Notes: generated by a model not told the origin, from the sequence alone. A DNA stretch of 64,000 nt from Nocardioides sp. (GCF_029937575.1 NZ_JAPYPS010000004.1:1-64000), one strand, 5' to 3'; counted from the first letter of the stretch, positions 1 to 9,349 are shown. Translations and numbers: made by a program.

Positions 1-1442
1 GCGACGTACGTCGTCTCGAGGTACTCCTCGATGCCCTCGAAGCCGCCCTCGCGTCCGAAGCCGCTGGCCTTCATGCCCCCGAACGGGGCGGCCGCGTTGG
101 AGACCAGGCCGGTGTTGATGCCGACCATGCCGAAGTCCAGGGACTCGGCCAGCCGGATCGTGCGGTCGAGGTCCCGCGTGTAGGCGTAGGAGGCCAGGCC
201 GTACTCGGTGGAGTTGGCCAGCGCGACAGCCTCTTCGTCGGTCGTGAAGGTCGTGATCGGCGCGACCGGGCCGAAGATCTCCTCGGCGTTGATCGAGGAC
301 TCAGCCGGTACGTCGACCAGCACCGTCGGCGGGTAGAAGAACCCCGGACCCTCCGGCGCGCGGCCGCCCACCAGCACGCGGGCGCCGTCGTGGACAGCGT
401 CGGTGACCAGCTGGCTGACCGACTCCAGGGCCTTCTCGTCGATCAGCGGACCCACGTCGACCCCGTCGTCCTGGCCTCGGCCCAGGCGCAGGGCGCCCAT
501 CCGCTCGGCCAGGCGAGCACCGAACTCGTCGGCCACGTCGGCGTGCACCAGGAACCGGTTGGCCGACGTGCAGGCCTCCCCCATGTTGCGCATCTTGGCG
601 AGCATCGCGCCGTCCACGGCGGCCTCGAGGTCGGCGTCGGGGAAGACCAGGAAGGGCGCGTTGCCACCCAGCTCCATGCTCACCCGTTGCAGGACGTCGG
701 CGGACTGGCGCACCATCACGCGACCGACGCCCGTGGAGCCGGTGAAGGAGACCTTGCGGAGCCGGTCGTCGGCCTGGAGGGTCTCGCTGAGTCCGGCGGC
801 GTCGGTAGTGGTGATGACGTTGAGCACGCCGGGTGGCAGTCCTGCCTCGGCCAGCAACGCCGCCAGGGCCAGCATCGTCAGCGGCGTCTGCGCGGCCGGC
901 TTGACGACCATCGTGCAGCCGGCGGCGATCGCCGGCCCGATCTTCCGGGTGCCCATGGCCAGCGGGAAGTTCCAGGGGGTGACGAACAGGCAGGGCCCGA
1001 CCGGCTTCTTCACCGTCAGCAGCCGGCTGCCGCCGGCGGGCGCCTGCATCCAGCGCCCGTGGATGCGCACGGCCTCCTCGGCGTACCAGCGGAAGAACTC
1101 CGAGCCGTAGGTCACCTCACCCTTCGCCTCGGCGACCGGCTTGCCCATCTCGAGGCTCATCAGGGCCGCGAACTCGTCGGCGCGCTCGGTCAGCAGGTCG
1201 AAGGCTCGACGCAGGATCTCGCTGCGGTCGCGGGGTGCGGTCGCGGCCCACGCGGCCTGGGCCTCGACCGCGGCGTCCAGGCCCTCGACCGCCTCGGAGG
1301 TGGAGGCGTCGGCGACGGTGGTCAGCACCGACCCGTCGGCCGGGTCGATCACCTCGAAACGACGGCCGTCGTCGGCCTCGCGCCAGGATCCGGCGATGAA
1401 GAGGCCACGCTGCTCAGCAGAAAGAAGGTCGAGTCCACTCAT
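1..1442 (-). CDS. gabD: NAD(P)-dependent succinate-semialdehyde dehydrogenase (ALDH superfamily), 3' end cut by window edge
   Basis: 480 codons are visible from the ATG at 1442. The gene runs off the left edge only a few residues before the expected C-terminus, because the visible end GIEEYLE matches the end of GabD proteins. The ALDH fold is complete: an ELGG motif with the general-base Glu near residue 257 and the nucleophile Cys291 in GEACTSANRF. Family members oxidise succinate semialdehyde to succinate in the cytoplasm, the last step of GABA degradation. The substrate is inferred from length and motif similarity to GabD; another aliphatic aldehyde is possible. A GAGGG ribosome site lies just before the ATG. 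It is the last minus-strand gene here and has no obvious operon partner. Confidence 0.85.
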   Translation of the reverse strand, partial: MSGLDLLSAEQRGLFIAGSWREADDGRRFEVIDPADGSVLTTVADASTSEAVEGLDAAVEAQAAWAATAPRDRSEILRRAFDLLTERADEFAALMSLEMGKPVAEAKGEVTYGSEFFRWYAEEAVRIHGRWMQAPAGGSRLLTVKKPVGPCLFVTPWNFPLAMGTRKIGPAIAAGCTMVVKPAAQTPLTMLALAALLAEAGLPPGVLNVITTTDAAGLSETLQADDRLRKVSFTGSTGVGRVMVRQSADVLQRVSMELGGNAPFLVFPDADLEAAVDGAMLAKMRNMGEACTSANRFLVHADVADEFGARLAERMGALRLGRGQDDGVDVGPLIDEKALESVSQLVTDAVHDGARVLVGGRAPEGPGFFYPPTVLVDVPAESSINAEEIFGPVAPITTFTTDEEAVALANSTEYGLASYAYTRDLDRTIRLAESLDFGMVGINTGLVSNAAAPFGGMKASGFGREGGFEGIEEYLETTYV

Positions 1443-1519
1443 GCCCTCACTCTTGCACCTGGGCAAACCCGGCGAACGCGTCGCCGCACCGGCGGGATCT
1501 CGAGAAATCACGCCAAGAC

Positions 1520-1549
1520 GAGACACGACCTGGGTTGTGGTCGTATAGT
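1520..1549 (+). promoter_or_regulatory. Predicted sigma-70-type promoter for a candidate small RNA
   Basis: -35 GAGACA (1520-1525) and -10 TATAGT (1544-1549) are separated by 18 bp. The -10 is unusually close to consensus for this GC-rich sequence. It points rightward, yet the next gene on the right is on the opposite strand, so it most likely drives an independent short transcript ending at the hairpin at 1591-1634. Confidence 0.5.
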
Positions 1550-1555
1550 GGTCGC

Positions 1556-1634
1556 AGTCGTCCTTCGGAGGGAGCACCAAGAAGACGACAGAACCCCTCT
1601 CTGACCCCATGCAGCGAGGGGTTCGCTCCTTTTT
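1556..1634 (+). ncRNA. Candidate small structured RNA, about 79 nt, two stem-loops
   Basis: The interval from the predicted start (about 1556) to the T-run folds into two hairpins. Hairpin 1 pairs 1557-1566 with 1581-1589 (9 bp with one bulged C) and exposes a purine-rich loop containing GGAGGGAG. Hairpin 2 pairs GAACCCCTC (1591-1599) with GAGGGGTTC (1616-1624), has a loop containing ACCCC, and is followed by five Ts. It fills much of the 345-bp gap between two minus-strand genes (1443-1787), which holds no convincing ORF. The two-hairpin plan recalls the actinobacterial 6C RNA, but neither loop has six consecutive Cs, so I do not assign that family. Confidence 0.4.
1591..1634 (+). terminator. 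Rho-independent-like terminator of the candidate small RNA
   Basis: A 9-bp perfect stem (1591-1599 with 1616-1624) with a 16-nt loop is followed by GCTCC and then five Ts (1630-1634). T-runs are rare in this sequence, which makes the hairpin plus T-run combination stand out. Confidence 0.55.
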
Positions 1635-1705
1635 GGTAGGAGCCGGTCGCCCATCGTCGTGCCCCCCTCGACGTACGGCGGCTGGTTGCTCTGGGACGAC
1701 GACGC

Positions 1706-1731
1706 GGGGCCCGGCACGTGTGCCGGGCCCC
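1706..1731 (-). terminator. Strong hairpin downstream of the M4 protease gene
   Basis: GGGGCCCGGCAC at 1706-1717 is followed after two bases by its exact reverse complement (1720-1731). It lies 57 bp beyond the stop codon of the minus-strand protease gene and has no T-run, as is common for actinobacterial terminators. Confidence 0.6.
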
Positions 1732-1787
1732 GTGGTCACCTCAGCTCGCCCTCCGGGTGCTCCCCGCCCCGGGGCTCTGGTGCCGGG

Positions 1788-3716
1788 CTACGGCGTGTCG
1801 TACTTCAGCGTGTAGGAGCCCGACCCGGAGTACGAGTAGACCTCGATCCGGTAGGTCCCCGAGCCGGCGCTGTAGGCGATCTGCTCGGTCGACGACGCCG
1901 ACTCGCTGGAGGCCACGTCGTACCAGGAGGAGCCGCTCCTCTTCTGCAGGTACAGGTCGAAGTCGGCGCTGCTCGGGCCGGTCAGGCAGGCGTTGATGGT
2001 GCCGCCCGAGGTGGTGAAGCCCGAGGTGCTCGGCTTCCACTGCGAGGTGCGGTTGCTCAGCGACCCGGTCGTCGTGGTCTCCGAGCAGGTGCCGCCACCG
2101 CCAGGGGTGCCGCCACCGCCGCCGCAGGTCGGCTCACCCGACTGCGCCGGGACCGAGACGCCGGCCCACGCGGCCTTGACCTTGTCGAACGTCGAGCAGT
2201 CGGTGCTGCCGTAGAGGTTCTTGGCCGCGGTCAGCGTCGCCACGCGCGCCTTGCCGTGGGTCCACGACGAGGTCTTGAGCAGCAGGCCGTTGTAGAAGAT
2301 CTTGCCGGCGGTCTGGATGCCGAGGCCCGACAGCGTGGTGCCGTTGCAGGTGGTCGATCCGCTGGTGCCCTCGGCCAGCAGGTAGAACCAGTGGTTGAGC
2401 GGGCCGGCCGCCGCGTGCACCTCGGTGTTGGGGATGCTCGAGGAGTAGCAGTTGGGGTCGCCCACCGCGCTCGGGTTGGCCATGTTGCGGATCGGGCCCT
2501 GGCCGACCAGGTCGGCCTCCTCGCCGACGAGGTAGTCGGCCGGGTCGTCGGGGTTGTTGGCGTACGCCTCGGTCAGGGCGCCGAAGATGTCCCCGGTCGC
2601 CTCGTTGAGGCCGCCGGTCTCGTTGCCGCCGGTGGAGCCGCCCGGCGTCGTCTGGAAGACTCCGTGACCGGCCTCGTGCGCGACGATGTCCATCGCCGTC
2701 AGCTGGCGGGCGTTGTCGGAGCTGTGCCCGAAGTTGAGGAAGGAGCCGTTGAAGTAGGCGTTGACGTCACTGAGGCCGACCCGCGCCGGGTAGCTGGTGC
2801 CGTTGCCCTTCACGCCGCTGCGACCCAGCCAGGCCGACAGCATGTCGATCTCCTTGTCGAGTCCGTAGAGGACGTCGACGCAGGCGGTCTCGAGGTTGGT
2901 GCCGGAGCCGTTGCCCCACACGTTGTCCGAGCCGGTGTAGGCCGAGCCGTTCTGGCCGCCGCACTTGACGCCCGAGCGCGTGGTGTCGGTCATCGAGTAC
3001 GACGAGCCGGAGCCGGAGGTGCCGATCGTGACGCCGGGGTAGTAGTAGCCGTTCCCGGAGCCCTCGTGCACGGCCTCGGAGGCCAGCAGGACGGTGCCGG
3101 TGCGGGCGTTGGTGAAGACGGTCCGGATCGACGGTGTGCCGCTCTTCTGCGTGCCGGTCACCTTCGTGCGCCACGCCAGCGTGGGCTTGCCGACGGCGTA
3201 GACTACGAGCGCGGGCCTGGAGACCGTGCGCACCGTGGCGACCTGGCGCTTCGCCGTACGGCGTGCGCTCTTGCGGCTCTTCGTGGGGGTGGTCGAGGTC
3301 AGGAAGATCGAGCGGGTCACACCCTTCGATGCGCCGGTCACCTCACCCGCGCCGTCGACGGCCACCACGAAGTCGCCTCCGAAGACCGGGAGGTCGCCGA
3401 CGGTGCGCCGGTAGCTGACGTAGAAGGTGTCCTTCGTGCCGGGCACCGCGGCGCTGCGGCGGATGGTGTCGTCACCCGCCGTGCGGGACTGTGGCTGCCG
3501 GGCCAGGTAGCGGGCAGCCGCGTCGATGGCGTCCTGCTTGCGAGCCCGGGTGCCCGCCTTGCTGTCGTCCTGCGCCTGGGCCTCGGCCCGGGCGGGCGAC
3601 GCCGTCCCCGGCTTGTCGGCGGTGGGGGCCGACTGGGAGGGTGCGGCGGTGCCGAGCGCGAGGGTGGCCGACATCGCTGTTGCCAGTGCCGCCCCGAGCA
3701 GCGTCCTGGATCTCAT
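1788..3716 (-). CDS. Secreted M4 family (thermolysin-like) zinc metalloprotease
   Basis: 642 aa. I chose the ATG at 3716 because AGGAG lies 5-6 bases before it; an in-frame ATG six codons upstream lacks this. Order: signal peptide (MRSRTLLGAAL, cleavage near residue 30), a propeptide to about residue 200, then the thermolysin catalytic domain with HEAGH (347-351) giving two zinc His and the catalytic Glu, and Glu372 in GGLNEATGD as third zinc ligand. A Gly-rich linker (CGGGGGTPGGGG) leads to a C-terminal prepeptidase-like (PPC) beta domain ending in YTLKYDTP. The family is exported as an inactive zymogen and cleaves proteins at hydrophobic residues. It likely feeds on extracellular protein. 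Confidence 0.93.
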   Translation of the reverse strand: MRSRTLLGAALATAMSATLALGTAAPSQSAPTADKPGTASPARAEAQAQDDSKAGTRARKQDAIDAAARYLARQPQSRTAGDDTIRRSAAVPGTKDTFYVSYRRTVGDLPVFGGDFVVAVDGAGEVTGASKGVTRSIFLTSTTPTKSRKSARRTAKRQVATVRTVSRPALVVYAVGKPTLAWRTKVTGTQKSGTPSIRTVFTNARTGTVLLASEAVHEGSGNGYYYPGVTIGTSGSGSSYSMTDTTRSGVKCGGQNGSAYTGSDNVWGNGSGTNLETACVDVLYGLDKEIDMLSAWLGRSGVKGNGTSYPARVGLSDVNAYFNGSFLNFGHSSDNARQLTAMDIVAHEAGHGVFQTTPGGSTGGNETGGLNEATGDIFGALTEAYANNPDDPADYLVGEEADLVGQGPIRNMANPSAVGDPNCYSSSIPNTEVHAAAGPLNHWFYLLAEGTSGSTTCNGTTLSGLGIQTAGKIFYNGLLLKTSSWTHGKARVATLTAAKNLYGSTDCSTFDKVKAAWAGVSVPAQSGEPTCGGGGGTPGGGGTCSETTTTGSLSNRTSQWKPSTSGFTTSGGTINACLTGPSSADFDLYLQKRSGSSWYDVASSESASSTEQIAYSAGSGTYRIEVYSYSGSGSYTLKYDTP

Positions 3717-3884
3717 GGGATCTCCTGAGTTCATCCGGTGGGTGGGTGGAGTCGCGGCCGCGCGGTGCTGAGAGCAGGTCCGGGGTCACCGGCCTGCGCG
3801 TGCGGCTGCGTCGCAAACCTAGGGAGCAGGACACCCTCGTCGATACGGGGGAAACCCTTGTCCGGACCCGGGCTCGGGCTCGGC

Positions 3885-6812
3885 TCAGTCGCGGGGCGCG
3901 AGGAGGGCGGCGAGTCGCGTGCGGGAGCGGATGTCGAGCTTGCGGTAGATCCGGGTCAAGGTGGCCTCGACGGTCTTGACGCTGACATAGCTGCGCTCGG
4001 CGATCTCGCGGTTGCTCGCGCCCGCGGCCACCGCGCGGGCGATCCGCGCCTCGGTCTCGCTCAGCCGACCGAGGAGGCTCTCCACCTGCTCCCCCACCGC
4101 GCCCACCGCGCCCACCGGGCCCACCGAGCCCGGTACCGCCGCCCGGTCCGGGGAGAGCTCGGCCAGCACCTGTCCGGCCCACGCCGTGGCACCCAGGGTG
4201 ACGAAGAGGTCGTGCGCCTCCTGGAGCGCGGTCCGGGAGGCTGCGGCCCGGCGCCGCCGGCGCTCCAGGTGGGCACGGGTGACGAGGGTCCGACCGAGGT
4301 CGACGCGCAGGCCCAGGTCGGTGGTGATCTTGGCGGCCCGGTCGAGGAGCATCTCGGCCGCCTCGAGGTCGCCCCGCGCCACCGACAGCTCGGCCTCGGC
4401 CCGGTCGAGCTGGGCGATCACCCCCGAGGTGCCGCCGTACGACGTCCGGCGCTCGACGGCGTAGCGCGCCTCGGCCAGCCGCTCGCCGGCCTCCTCGAGG
4501 CGGCCCAGGACGACGAGCGCCGAGACGAGGTCAGCGTGCCAGCGGTTGACCGTGGGGTCGCCGAACCCCCCCTCGACCTCGATGTCGCGCACCCGGGTCA
4601 GGGCCGCCACGGCGCCGCCCGCATCGCCGGAGCGCAGCAGCGTCTGCCCCAGCACGATCAGGTGTCGCTGCAGGTAGCGGATGTCGCCGGCCTCCTCGGC
4701 GGCCTGGGCGCCACGCAGCGCCAGGGTCCGGGTGCGACCGAGGTCGCCCACCAGGAGCTCGGCCTGGGCCCCGATGAACCAGCCGGCGTAGGCATCGATG
4801 TCGAACTCGGCACCGACCGCGGCCGCTCGTCCGGCGTAGCGCGTCGCCTCGGCGCAGCGCCCCGTGCGCGCGGCCACCTCCACCAGGCAGCGCAGCACGT
4901 GGACGTGGTCCATCCCGGCACCGCGCTCGACGCGACCCAGCATCGTGAGGAACGCCGACCAGGCCTCGTCGAGGCGGTCGTCGTAGAAGGCGAAGCGGGC
5001 CGCCATGTAGTCCGGGGAGATGTGCAGGAATCCCGTGGCGGTGGGCTCGGCCAGCTCCACGGCTCGTCGGAGGTACGACGCGTGCTCGACTCCGAGCCAG
5101 CGGCGCGAGACCGCCAGGGTGGTCAGTGCCAGGGCGACCGCTCCGTCATCCTCGGCGGCGGGTCGGGTGCGTTCGAGGATCTCGACGGCTCGTTCGGCCG
5201 CCTCCCGGCTCGCCTGGGGGCGCGACTCCATCAAGGCGATCCTGGCCCGCTGCAGCAGCACCTGGGCCACCAGCGCCTCGTCCGCGGTGTCGTGCCCGAC
5301 CGCGTGCCCCGCGGCAGCCGCGTCCGCGGCGGCAGCCGCGTCCGCGGCGGCAGCCGTGAGGACCTCGTCGAGCAGGGCCACGCCGTTGCCGGCCAGCTCG
5401 GGGATCGCCAGGCGCAGCCTGACGCGCTGCGCGGGCCCCGGATCGAGCTCGTCGAAGGCCTGCGCGAGGGCTCGTTGCACCAGCTCGACGTGGTTGCCCG
5501 GAGCCGCCGTCTCGACTGCCTGGACCAACCACTCGAGCCGTTCGTCGTTGAGCGAGGCGGGCGCCCGGTCGGCGGCCCGCTGGTAGCGCTCGGCGGCGAG
5601 CCCACGGCCGCCGTGCGCGGCGGCGTCGCGGGCACCGTCGGCGAGCTCGTGGGCCAGGTCGGCGTCCGGGCGGGGATTGCTCAGCGCCAGGTGGCGCAGC
5701 CGTTCGGGGTCGGTGCTGGCGGTCTCGGCCAGCTCGCGGTGCAGATCGGCGCGCTCGTGGGCGGGGACCAGGCCGACCACGATGCTGCGCAGCACCGACG
5801 GGGTGAAGCGCAACGAGCCACCCGGGCCTCCGGCGCGATCGTGCCCGGCGAGGAGACCGGCGCCGAGCGCACGTCGTACGTCGTCGGCGGCGGCCAGCCG
5901 TCCGCCCCGTTGCAGCTGGCGCACGGTCGGCCGGTGCAGCAGCGCAGCGTGCACGAGCGTCCGGCGCACGGCGTCAGGCAGGCTCAGCACGCGCTCGCGC
6001 AGCATGCGGGCGATGCTCGGCGGCACGGGGGTGGGCGACCCCAGCACCTGCGGACGGTGCCCGATGGCCCCCGCGAAGGCGAGTGCGGAGGACGGCATCC
6101 CGCCCGACTCGACGCTGATCCGTTGCGCGACGTCGGGGGTCACCCCCAGGTCGAGCAGCAGGTCGACCAGGTCACGCGGATCCAGCGGCGCCACGTCGAG
6201 GTGGTGCAGGCCGCTGACGTCGATCTCGTCGGTCCTGGGGGACGGCCCGTCGGGCGAATCCGGCAGCGTGGACGACGGCGTTTCCGGGAGCACCTCCGCC
6301 GACTCGTCGTCACCAGCGCCCAGCGTCACCACGACCGAGAGCCGCCCCCGCAGCCGTCGGCGCGCGTAGCCCACGATCGCTGACGACTCCGCGTCCAGCC
6401 ACTGCACGTCGTCGAGGAGCAGCAGCAGGCGTCGTGACCTGCTCCACTGCTCGAGCACGGCGTGGACGGCGGCCGCCAGGCCGGCGCGGTCGTCGTCGGC
6501 GATGTAGCGCTCGAGATCGAGGGGCCGCAGGCTGCTGTCGGGGCCCTCGGACGGGTCTGGTTCCTCGGACGGGTCTGGGCCCTGGGCGAGCAGGTCGCGG
6601 ACCGCGGCGAACGGCAGCACCCGCTCGTCGGCGGAGCCGTTGCAGCGCAGCACCAGCCGGCGGTCGCTACCGGTGCGGGCGGCCTCGTCGAGGACGTCGA
6701 GCAGGGCGCTCTTGCCCACCCCGGTGGGACCGCAGAGCGCCAGCGACTCGCCCTGCTCGAGCAGGCTGGTCACCTGCGCGAGCAGCGTCGAGCGACCGAC
6801 GACCCGAGTCAT
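3885..6812 (-). CDS. Large ATP-binding LuxR family transcriptional regulator (LAL/MalT-like)
   Basis: 975 aa. The N-terminal AAA-type ATPase has Walker A GPTGVGKS (28-35) and a Walker B-like LLLLLDDVQW (129-138). The long middle is alpha-helical, TPR-like, and the last 65 residues form a LuxR HTH (LSETEARIARAV...ASNREIAERSYVSVKTVEATL). Such proteins are ATP-dependent activators whose ligand binds the middle region; the ligand here is unknown. A -10 box TAGCCT (6824-6819) sits six bases before the ATG, pointing to a leaderless mRNA. Short in-frame tandem repeats occur at 5311-5356 (Ala/Asp-rich, 18-bp unit) and about 4092-4135 (9-bp unit, Val-Gly-Ala). No adjacent target operon is obvious. Confidence 0.9.
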   Translation of the reverse strand: MTRVVGRSTLLAQVTSLLEQGESLALCGPTGVGKSALLDVLDEAARTGSDRRLVLRCNGSADERVLPFAAVRDLLAQGPDPSEEPDPSEGPDSSLRPLDLERYIADDDRAGLAAAVHAVLEQWSRSRRLLLLLDDVQWLDAESSAIVGYARRRLRGRLSVVVTLGAGDDESAEVLPETPSSTLPDSPDGPSPRTDEIDVSGLHHLDVAPLDPRDLVDLLLDLGVTPDVAQRISVESGGMPSSALAFAGAIGHRPQVLGSPTPVPPSIARMLRERVLSLPDAVRRTLVHAALLHRPTVRQLQRGGRLAAADDVRRALGAGLLAGHDRAGGPGGSLRFTPSVLRSIVVGLVPAHERADLHRELAETASTDPERLRHLALSNPRPDADLAHELADGARDAAAHGGRGLAAERYQRAADRAPASLNDERLEWLVQAVETAAPGNHVELVQRALAQAFDELDPGPAQRVRLRLAIPELAGNGVALLDEVLTAAAADAAAAADAAAAGHAVGHDTADEALVAQVLLQRARIALMESRPQASREAAERAVEILERTRPAAEDDGAVALALTTLAVSRRWLGVEHASYLRRAVELAEPTATGFLHISPDYMAARFAFYDDRLDEAWSAFLTMLGRVERGAGMDHVHVLRCLVEVAARTGRCAEATRYAGRAAAVGAEFDIDAYAGWFIGAQAELLVGDLGRTRTLALRGAQAAEEAGDIRYLQRHLIVLGQTLLRSGDAGGAVAALTRVRDIEVEGGFGDPTVNRWHADLVSALVVLGRLEEAGERLAEARYAVERRTSYGGTSGVIAQLDRAEAELSVARGDLEAAEMLLDRAAKITTDLGLRVDLGRTLVTRAHLERRRRRAAASRTALQEAHDLFVTLGATAWAGQVLAELSPDRAAVPGSVGPVGAVGAVGEQVESLLGRLSETEARIARAVAAGASNREIAERSYVSVKTVEATLTRIYRKLDIRSRTRLAALLAPRD

Positions 6813-6906
6813 GCTCCCAGGCTAGGGGCTCGTGGCCCGGCCGTGATCGTCCGAAGGGCGGAAATCACCCCGCGGGTCACATCGGGGTTGCAGCCTGGGT
6901 CCGCGC

Positions 6907-8820
6907 TCAGCCCGCGGCGCGCAGGAACTCCTCGAGGATCGGCCCGGCCGTCCCGGAGCCGCTGGAGCCGTCCTGGACGAACACGGCGACCGCGAGGTCA
7001 CCCTGGGCGGCGATCATCCAGGCATGGGTGCGGATGCTGCCGTCGTCCGCGGCGTACTCGGCCGTGCCGGTCTTGGCGATCACGTCCGGCCCGGGTACGT
7101 CGGCGAGCAGCCGGCCGCTGCCCTCGGTGACCACACCGCGCAGCAGCGTGCGCAGCCGGCGGGCCTCGGCGGACGAGACCGGCGTGACGCCGTCGGGTGG
7201 CGAGACCTCGACCTGCTCGACCAACCGCGGCACCACCAGGTCACCCTGCTGGATCGATGCGATCACGGTCGCCATCGCCATCGGTGAGGCCAGGACGGTG
7301 CCCTGACCGATCATGTCGGCGGCGCGGCCGGTCTCGGTCGTCGGCGGCTCGACGGAGCCGAAGTAGGCGGGGAAGCCGAGGTCGTGGTCGACACCGAGGC
7401 CGAGGGAGGCCGCCGCATCGGCCAGGTCACGCTCCTCGAGCCGCCGGCGCTCGGCGATGAAGGCGGTGTTGCAGGAGTTGGCCAGCGCCGTGCGGAACGG
7501 GATCTTGCCGAGTCCGCCGGCCGGGTAGTCGTCGTAGTTCTCGAAGTCGCGGCCGTCCACGTTGACGGTCGCGGTGCACGGCACCGGGCTGTTGGGCTGG
7601 AGTCCGCTGCGCAGCAGCGCGAGAGAGCTGACGCTCTTGAACGTCGAGCCGGGGGCGTACTGACCGAAGGTGGCCAGGTTGAGGCCCCCGTTGCCCGGGC
7701 CGTTCGCCGCCGCGAGGATCGCGCCGTCGCTGGGGCGAATGGCGACGAGAGCGCTGGCCGGGTCGACGTCGGCCAGGAACGACTCCGCCCTGGTCTGCAG
7801 CCGCTCGTCCAGCGTCAGGCGCAGGGCGTCCCCGTCCTTGCCGCCGAAGCGGATGATCTCGCGCTCCTTGCCGTCGCTGCCCACGGCGTCGACGACCACG
7901 CCCGACGTCCCGCTGAGCTGTTCGTCGTAACGGGCCTGCAGCCCCGAGAGCCCCGCGGTGTCGCCGACCTCGAAGCGGTCAGGCTCCTCGGCGATCATCT
8001 CCGCGGTCACCTCACCCACCGTGCCCAGGATCGGGGCGGCGAAGTCACGGGTCGGCGCGAGCGGCACCTCGGCGGGCAGGAGCGAGGCGCCGTCGATGTC
8101 GGTGTAGGTCCGGCTCACCTGCGCGGGGACGTCCTCGGCACGGAAGGTGATCGCCTCGACGAAGGCCAGGTCGCCGGCTGCCCGGACGCGCTCGCGGAAG
8201 TCGTCGACGCCGACGTCGACGAGCCGAGCCAGCGCTGCCGCAGAAGCGACGGCGCGCTTCGCCTTGACCTTGGTCTTGTCGATCCCGACTCGGACCACCG
8301 ACCGGTTGGTCACCAGACGCAGGCCGTCGGCACCGACGATGTCACCACGGCTACCGGCCACCGTCGAGGCTTCCAGCACCGAGCTGGCGTTGAGGCTCGG
8401 CTCGACGACGTCGTGGTCCCAGACGACCTGCCACGCGTCGGCGACCCGCTGCAGCGTGACGTCGGTCGTGTAGGTCCAGGTCTCGGCATCGCCAAGGGGC
8501 CACGACCAGGTCAGCGTGGCGGTCGCGGCGTCGCCGTCGGTGGAGACCTCTCCCAGACGGATCGTCGCGGTGCGCTCGCCCATGCCCTCGACCACGGAGA
8601 CCAGGTCGTCGGTGGCGTCGGTCCCGGTCACGTCGGTGAACGGCACCGCTGCCAGGTCACCCTCGTTGAGCGCGGCCACGAGAGCCGCTGCCGTGCCGTC
8701 GGCCTCGACGCCGACCTCCTCGGGGTCGGGCGGCGCCGAGTCGCACCCGGCGAGCAGGCCGGCCGCGAGCACGAGAGCTGCGGGCGCGGCCAGAGCACGG
8801 GCCAGGGACGAGGTCGGCAT
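6907..8820 (-). CDS. Lipoprotein penicillin-binding protein (class B, MecA_N-type) D,D-transpeptidase
   Basis: 637 aa from the ATG at 8820. That start gives a proper lipoprotein signal ending LLAGC (Cys26); reading further upstream adds a non-signal extension. An NTF2-like MecA_N domain follows (about 35-150), then a PBP dimerisation domain and the transpeptidase domain with all three motifs: S392-T-F-K, S449-C-N and K583-T-G. Members cross-link peptidoglycan outside the membrane. Proteins of this architecture in actinobacteria (PBPA/PBP3-like) act in septal or maintenance synthesis, often with reduced beta-lactam affinity; that role is inferred. TACAAC lies six bases before the ATG and may be a -10 of a leaderless mRNA. 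Confidence 0.9.
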   Translation of the reverse strand: MPTSSLARALAAPAALVLAAGLLAGCDSAPPDPEEVGVEADGTAAALVAALNEGDLAAVPFTDVTGTDATDDLVSVVEGMGERTATIRLGEVSTDGDAATATLTWSWPLGDAETWTYTTDVTLQRVADAWQVVWDHDVVEPSLNASSVLEASTVAGSRGDIVGADGLRLVTNRSVVRVGIDKTKVKAKRAVASAAALARLVDVGVDDFRERVRAAGDLAFVEAITFRAEDVPAQVSRTYTDIDGASLLPAEVPLAPTRDFAAPILGTVGEVTAEMIAEEPDRFEVGDTAGLSGLQARYDEQLSGTSGVVVDAVGSDGKEREIIRFGGKDGDALRLTLDERLQTRAESFLADVDPASALVAIRPSDGAILAAANGPGNGGLNLATFGQYAPGSTFKSVSSLALLRSGLQPNSPVPCTATVNVDGRDFENYDDYPAGGLGKIPFRTALANSCNTAFIAERRRLEERDLADAAASLGLGVDHDLGFPAYFGSVEPPTTETGRAADMIGQGTVLASPMAMATVIASIQQGDLVVPRLVEQVEVSPPDGVTPVSSAEARRLRTLLRGVVTEGSGRLLADVPGPDVIAKTGTAEYAADDGSIRTHAWMIAAQGDLAVAVFVQDGSSGSGTAGPILEEFLRAAG

Positions 8821-8902
8821 ACCCCGGTTGTACCAGCCACCCCCGACTGCTCCGGGCCCCCAGTCCACCGCGGGAGCCGGGTACGACGACCGGTCGCCCG
8901 CG

Positions 8903-9328
8903 TCAGTGCCAGTCTCCCGGCCAGCTCCTTCCCTCGAGCAGGTCCTCGATGCCGGTTCGGAAGTTGGGGCAGTTCGCCACGTCGTGGGCCCGACACCGCA
9001 AGGCGTGCTCGGTCATCTGCCGCGACAGCTGCATCTCCTGCATCCGTCGGTCCAGGTCGGCCAGGTGGGCCTCGAGCACGCGGTGCCGGTCGGGCGCGCC
9101 GGCGTCGAGCAGGATCGCGATCTGCTCCAACGACATCCCCGCCGCCTTGTTGCGCAGGATGACCGCCACCCGCACCAGCTCGTCGCGGCCGTAGCGGCGC
9201 CGCCCGGCGCTGTCCCGGTCGGGCTTCAGCAGCCCCACGTCCTCCCAGTGACGCAGGACGTGGGTCGCGAGGTCGAAGCGTGACGCGAGCTCGCCGACAC
9301 TCCATGTCGCACCTGGGCTTGACTTCAT
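8903..9328 (-). CDS. MerR family transcriptional regulator
   Basis: 141 aa. The N-terminal winged HTH (WSVGELASRFDLATHVLRHWEDVGLL) is typical of MerR, followed by the dimerisation helix. The C-terminal part carries two Cys in CRAHDVANC, which could sense thiol stress or a metal; this is inference. It is divergent from the flavoprotein gene at 9386. The start codon lies inside a 22-bp perfect palindrome (9321-9342) that also fits a MerR operator for the divergent gene, so the protein probably controls both itself and its neighbour. No good ribosome site precedes the ATG. Confidence 0.87.
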   Translation of the reverse strand: MKSSPGATWSVGELASRFDLATHVLRHWEDVGLLKPDRDSAGRRRYGRDELVRVAVILRNKAAGMSLEQIAILLDAGAPDRHRVLEAHLADLDRRMQEMQLSRQMTEHALRCRAHDVANCPNFRTGIEDLLEGRSWPGDWH

Positions 9329-9349
9329 GTCGACATGAAGTCACATCCT
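9319..9349 (+). promoter_or_regulatory. MerR-type promoter/operator for the flavoprotein gene
   Basis: A -35 TTGACT (9319-9324) and a weak -10 CATCCT (9344-9349) are 19 bp apart, the overlong spacer typical of MerR-activated promoters. A perfect 22-bp palindrome (9321-9342, half-site GACTTCATGTC) fills the spacer. The palindrome also covers the MerR start codon at 9328-9326. A second short palindrome, GACAAGTTGTC, is at 9359-9369. Confidence 0.55.

Noticed and set aside
1556..1634. Assignment of the candidate RNA to the 6C family
   Set aside because: The loops lack runs of six Cs on either strand, so only an unnamed RNA candidate is reported.
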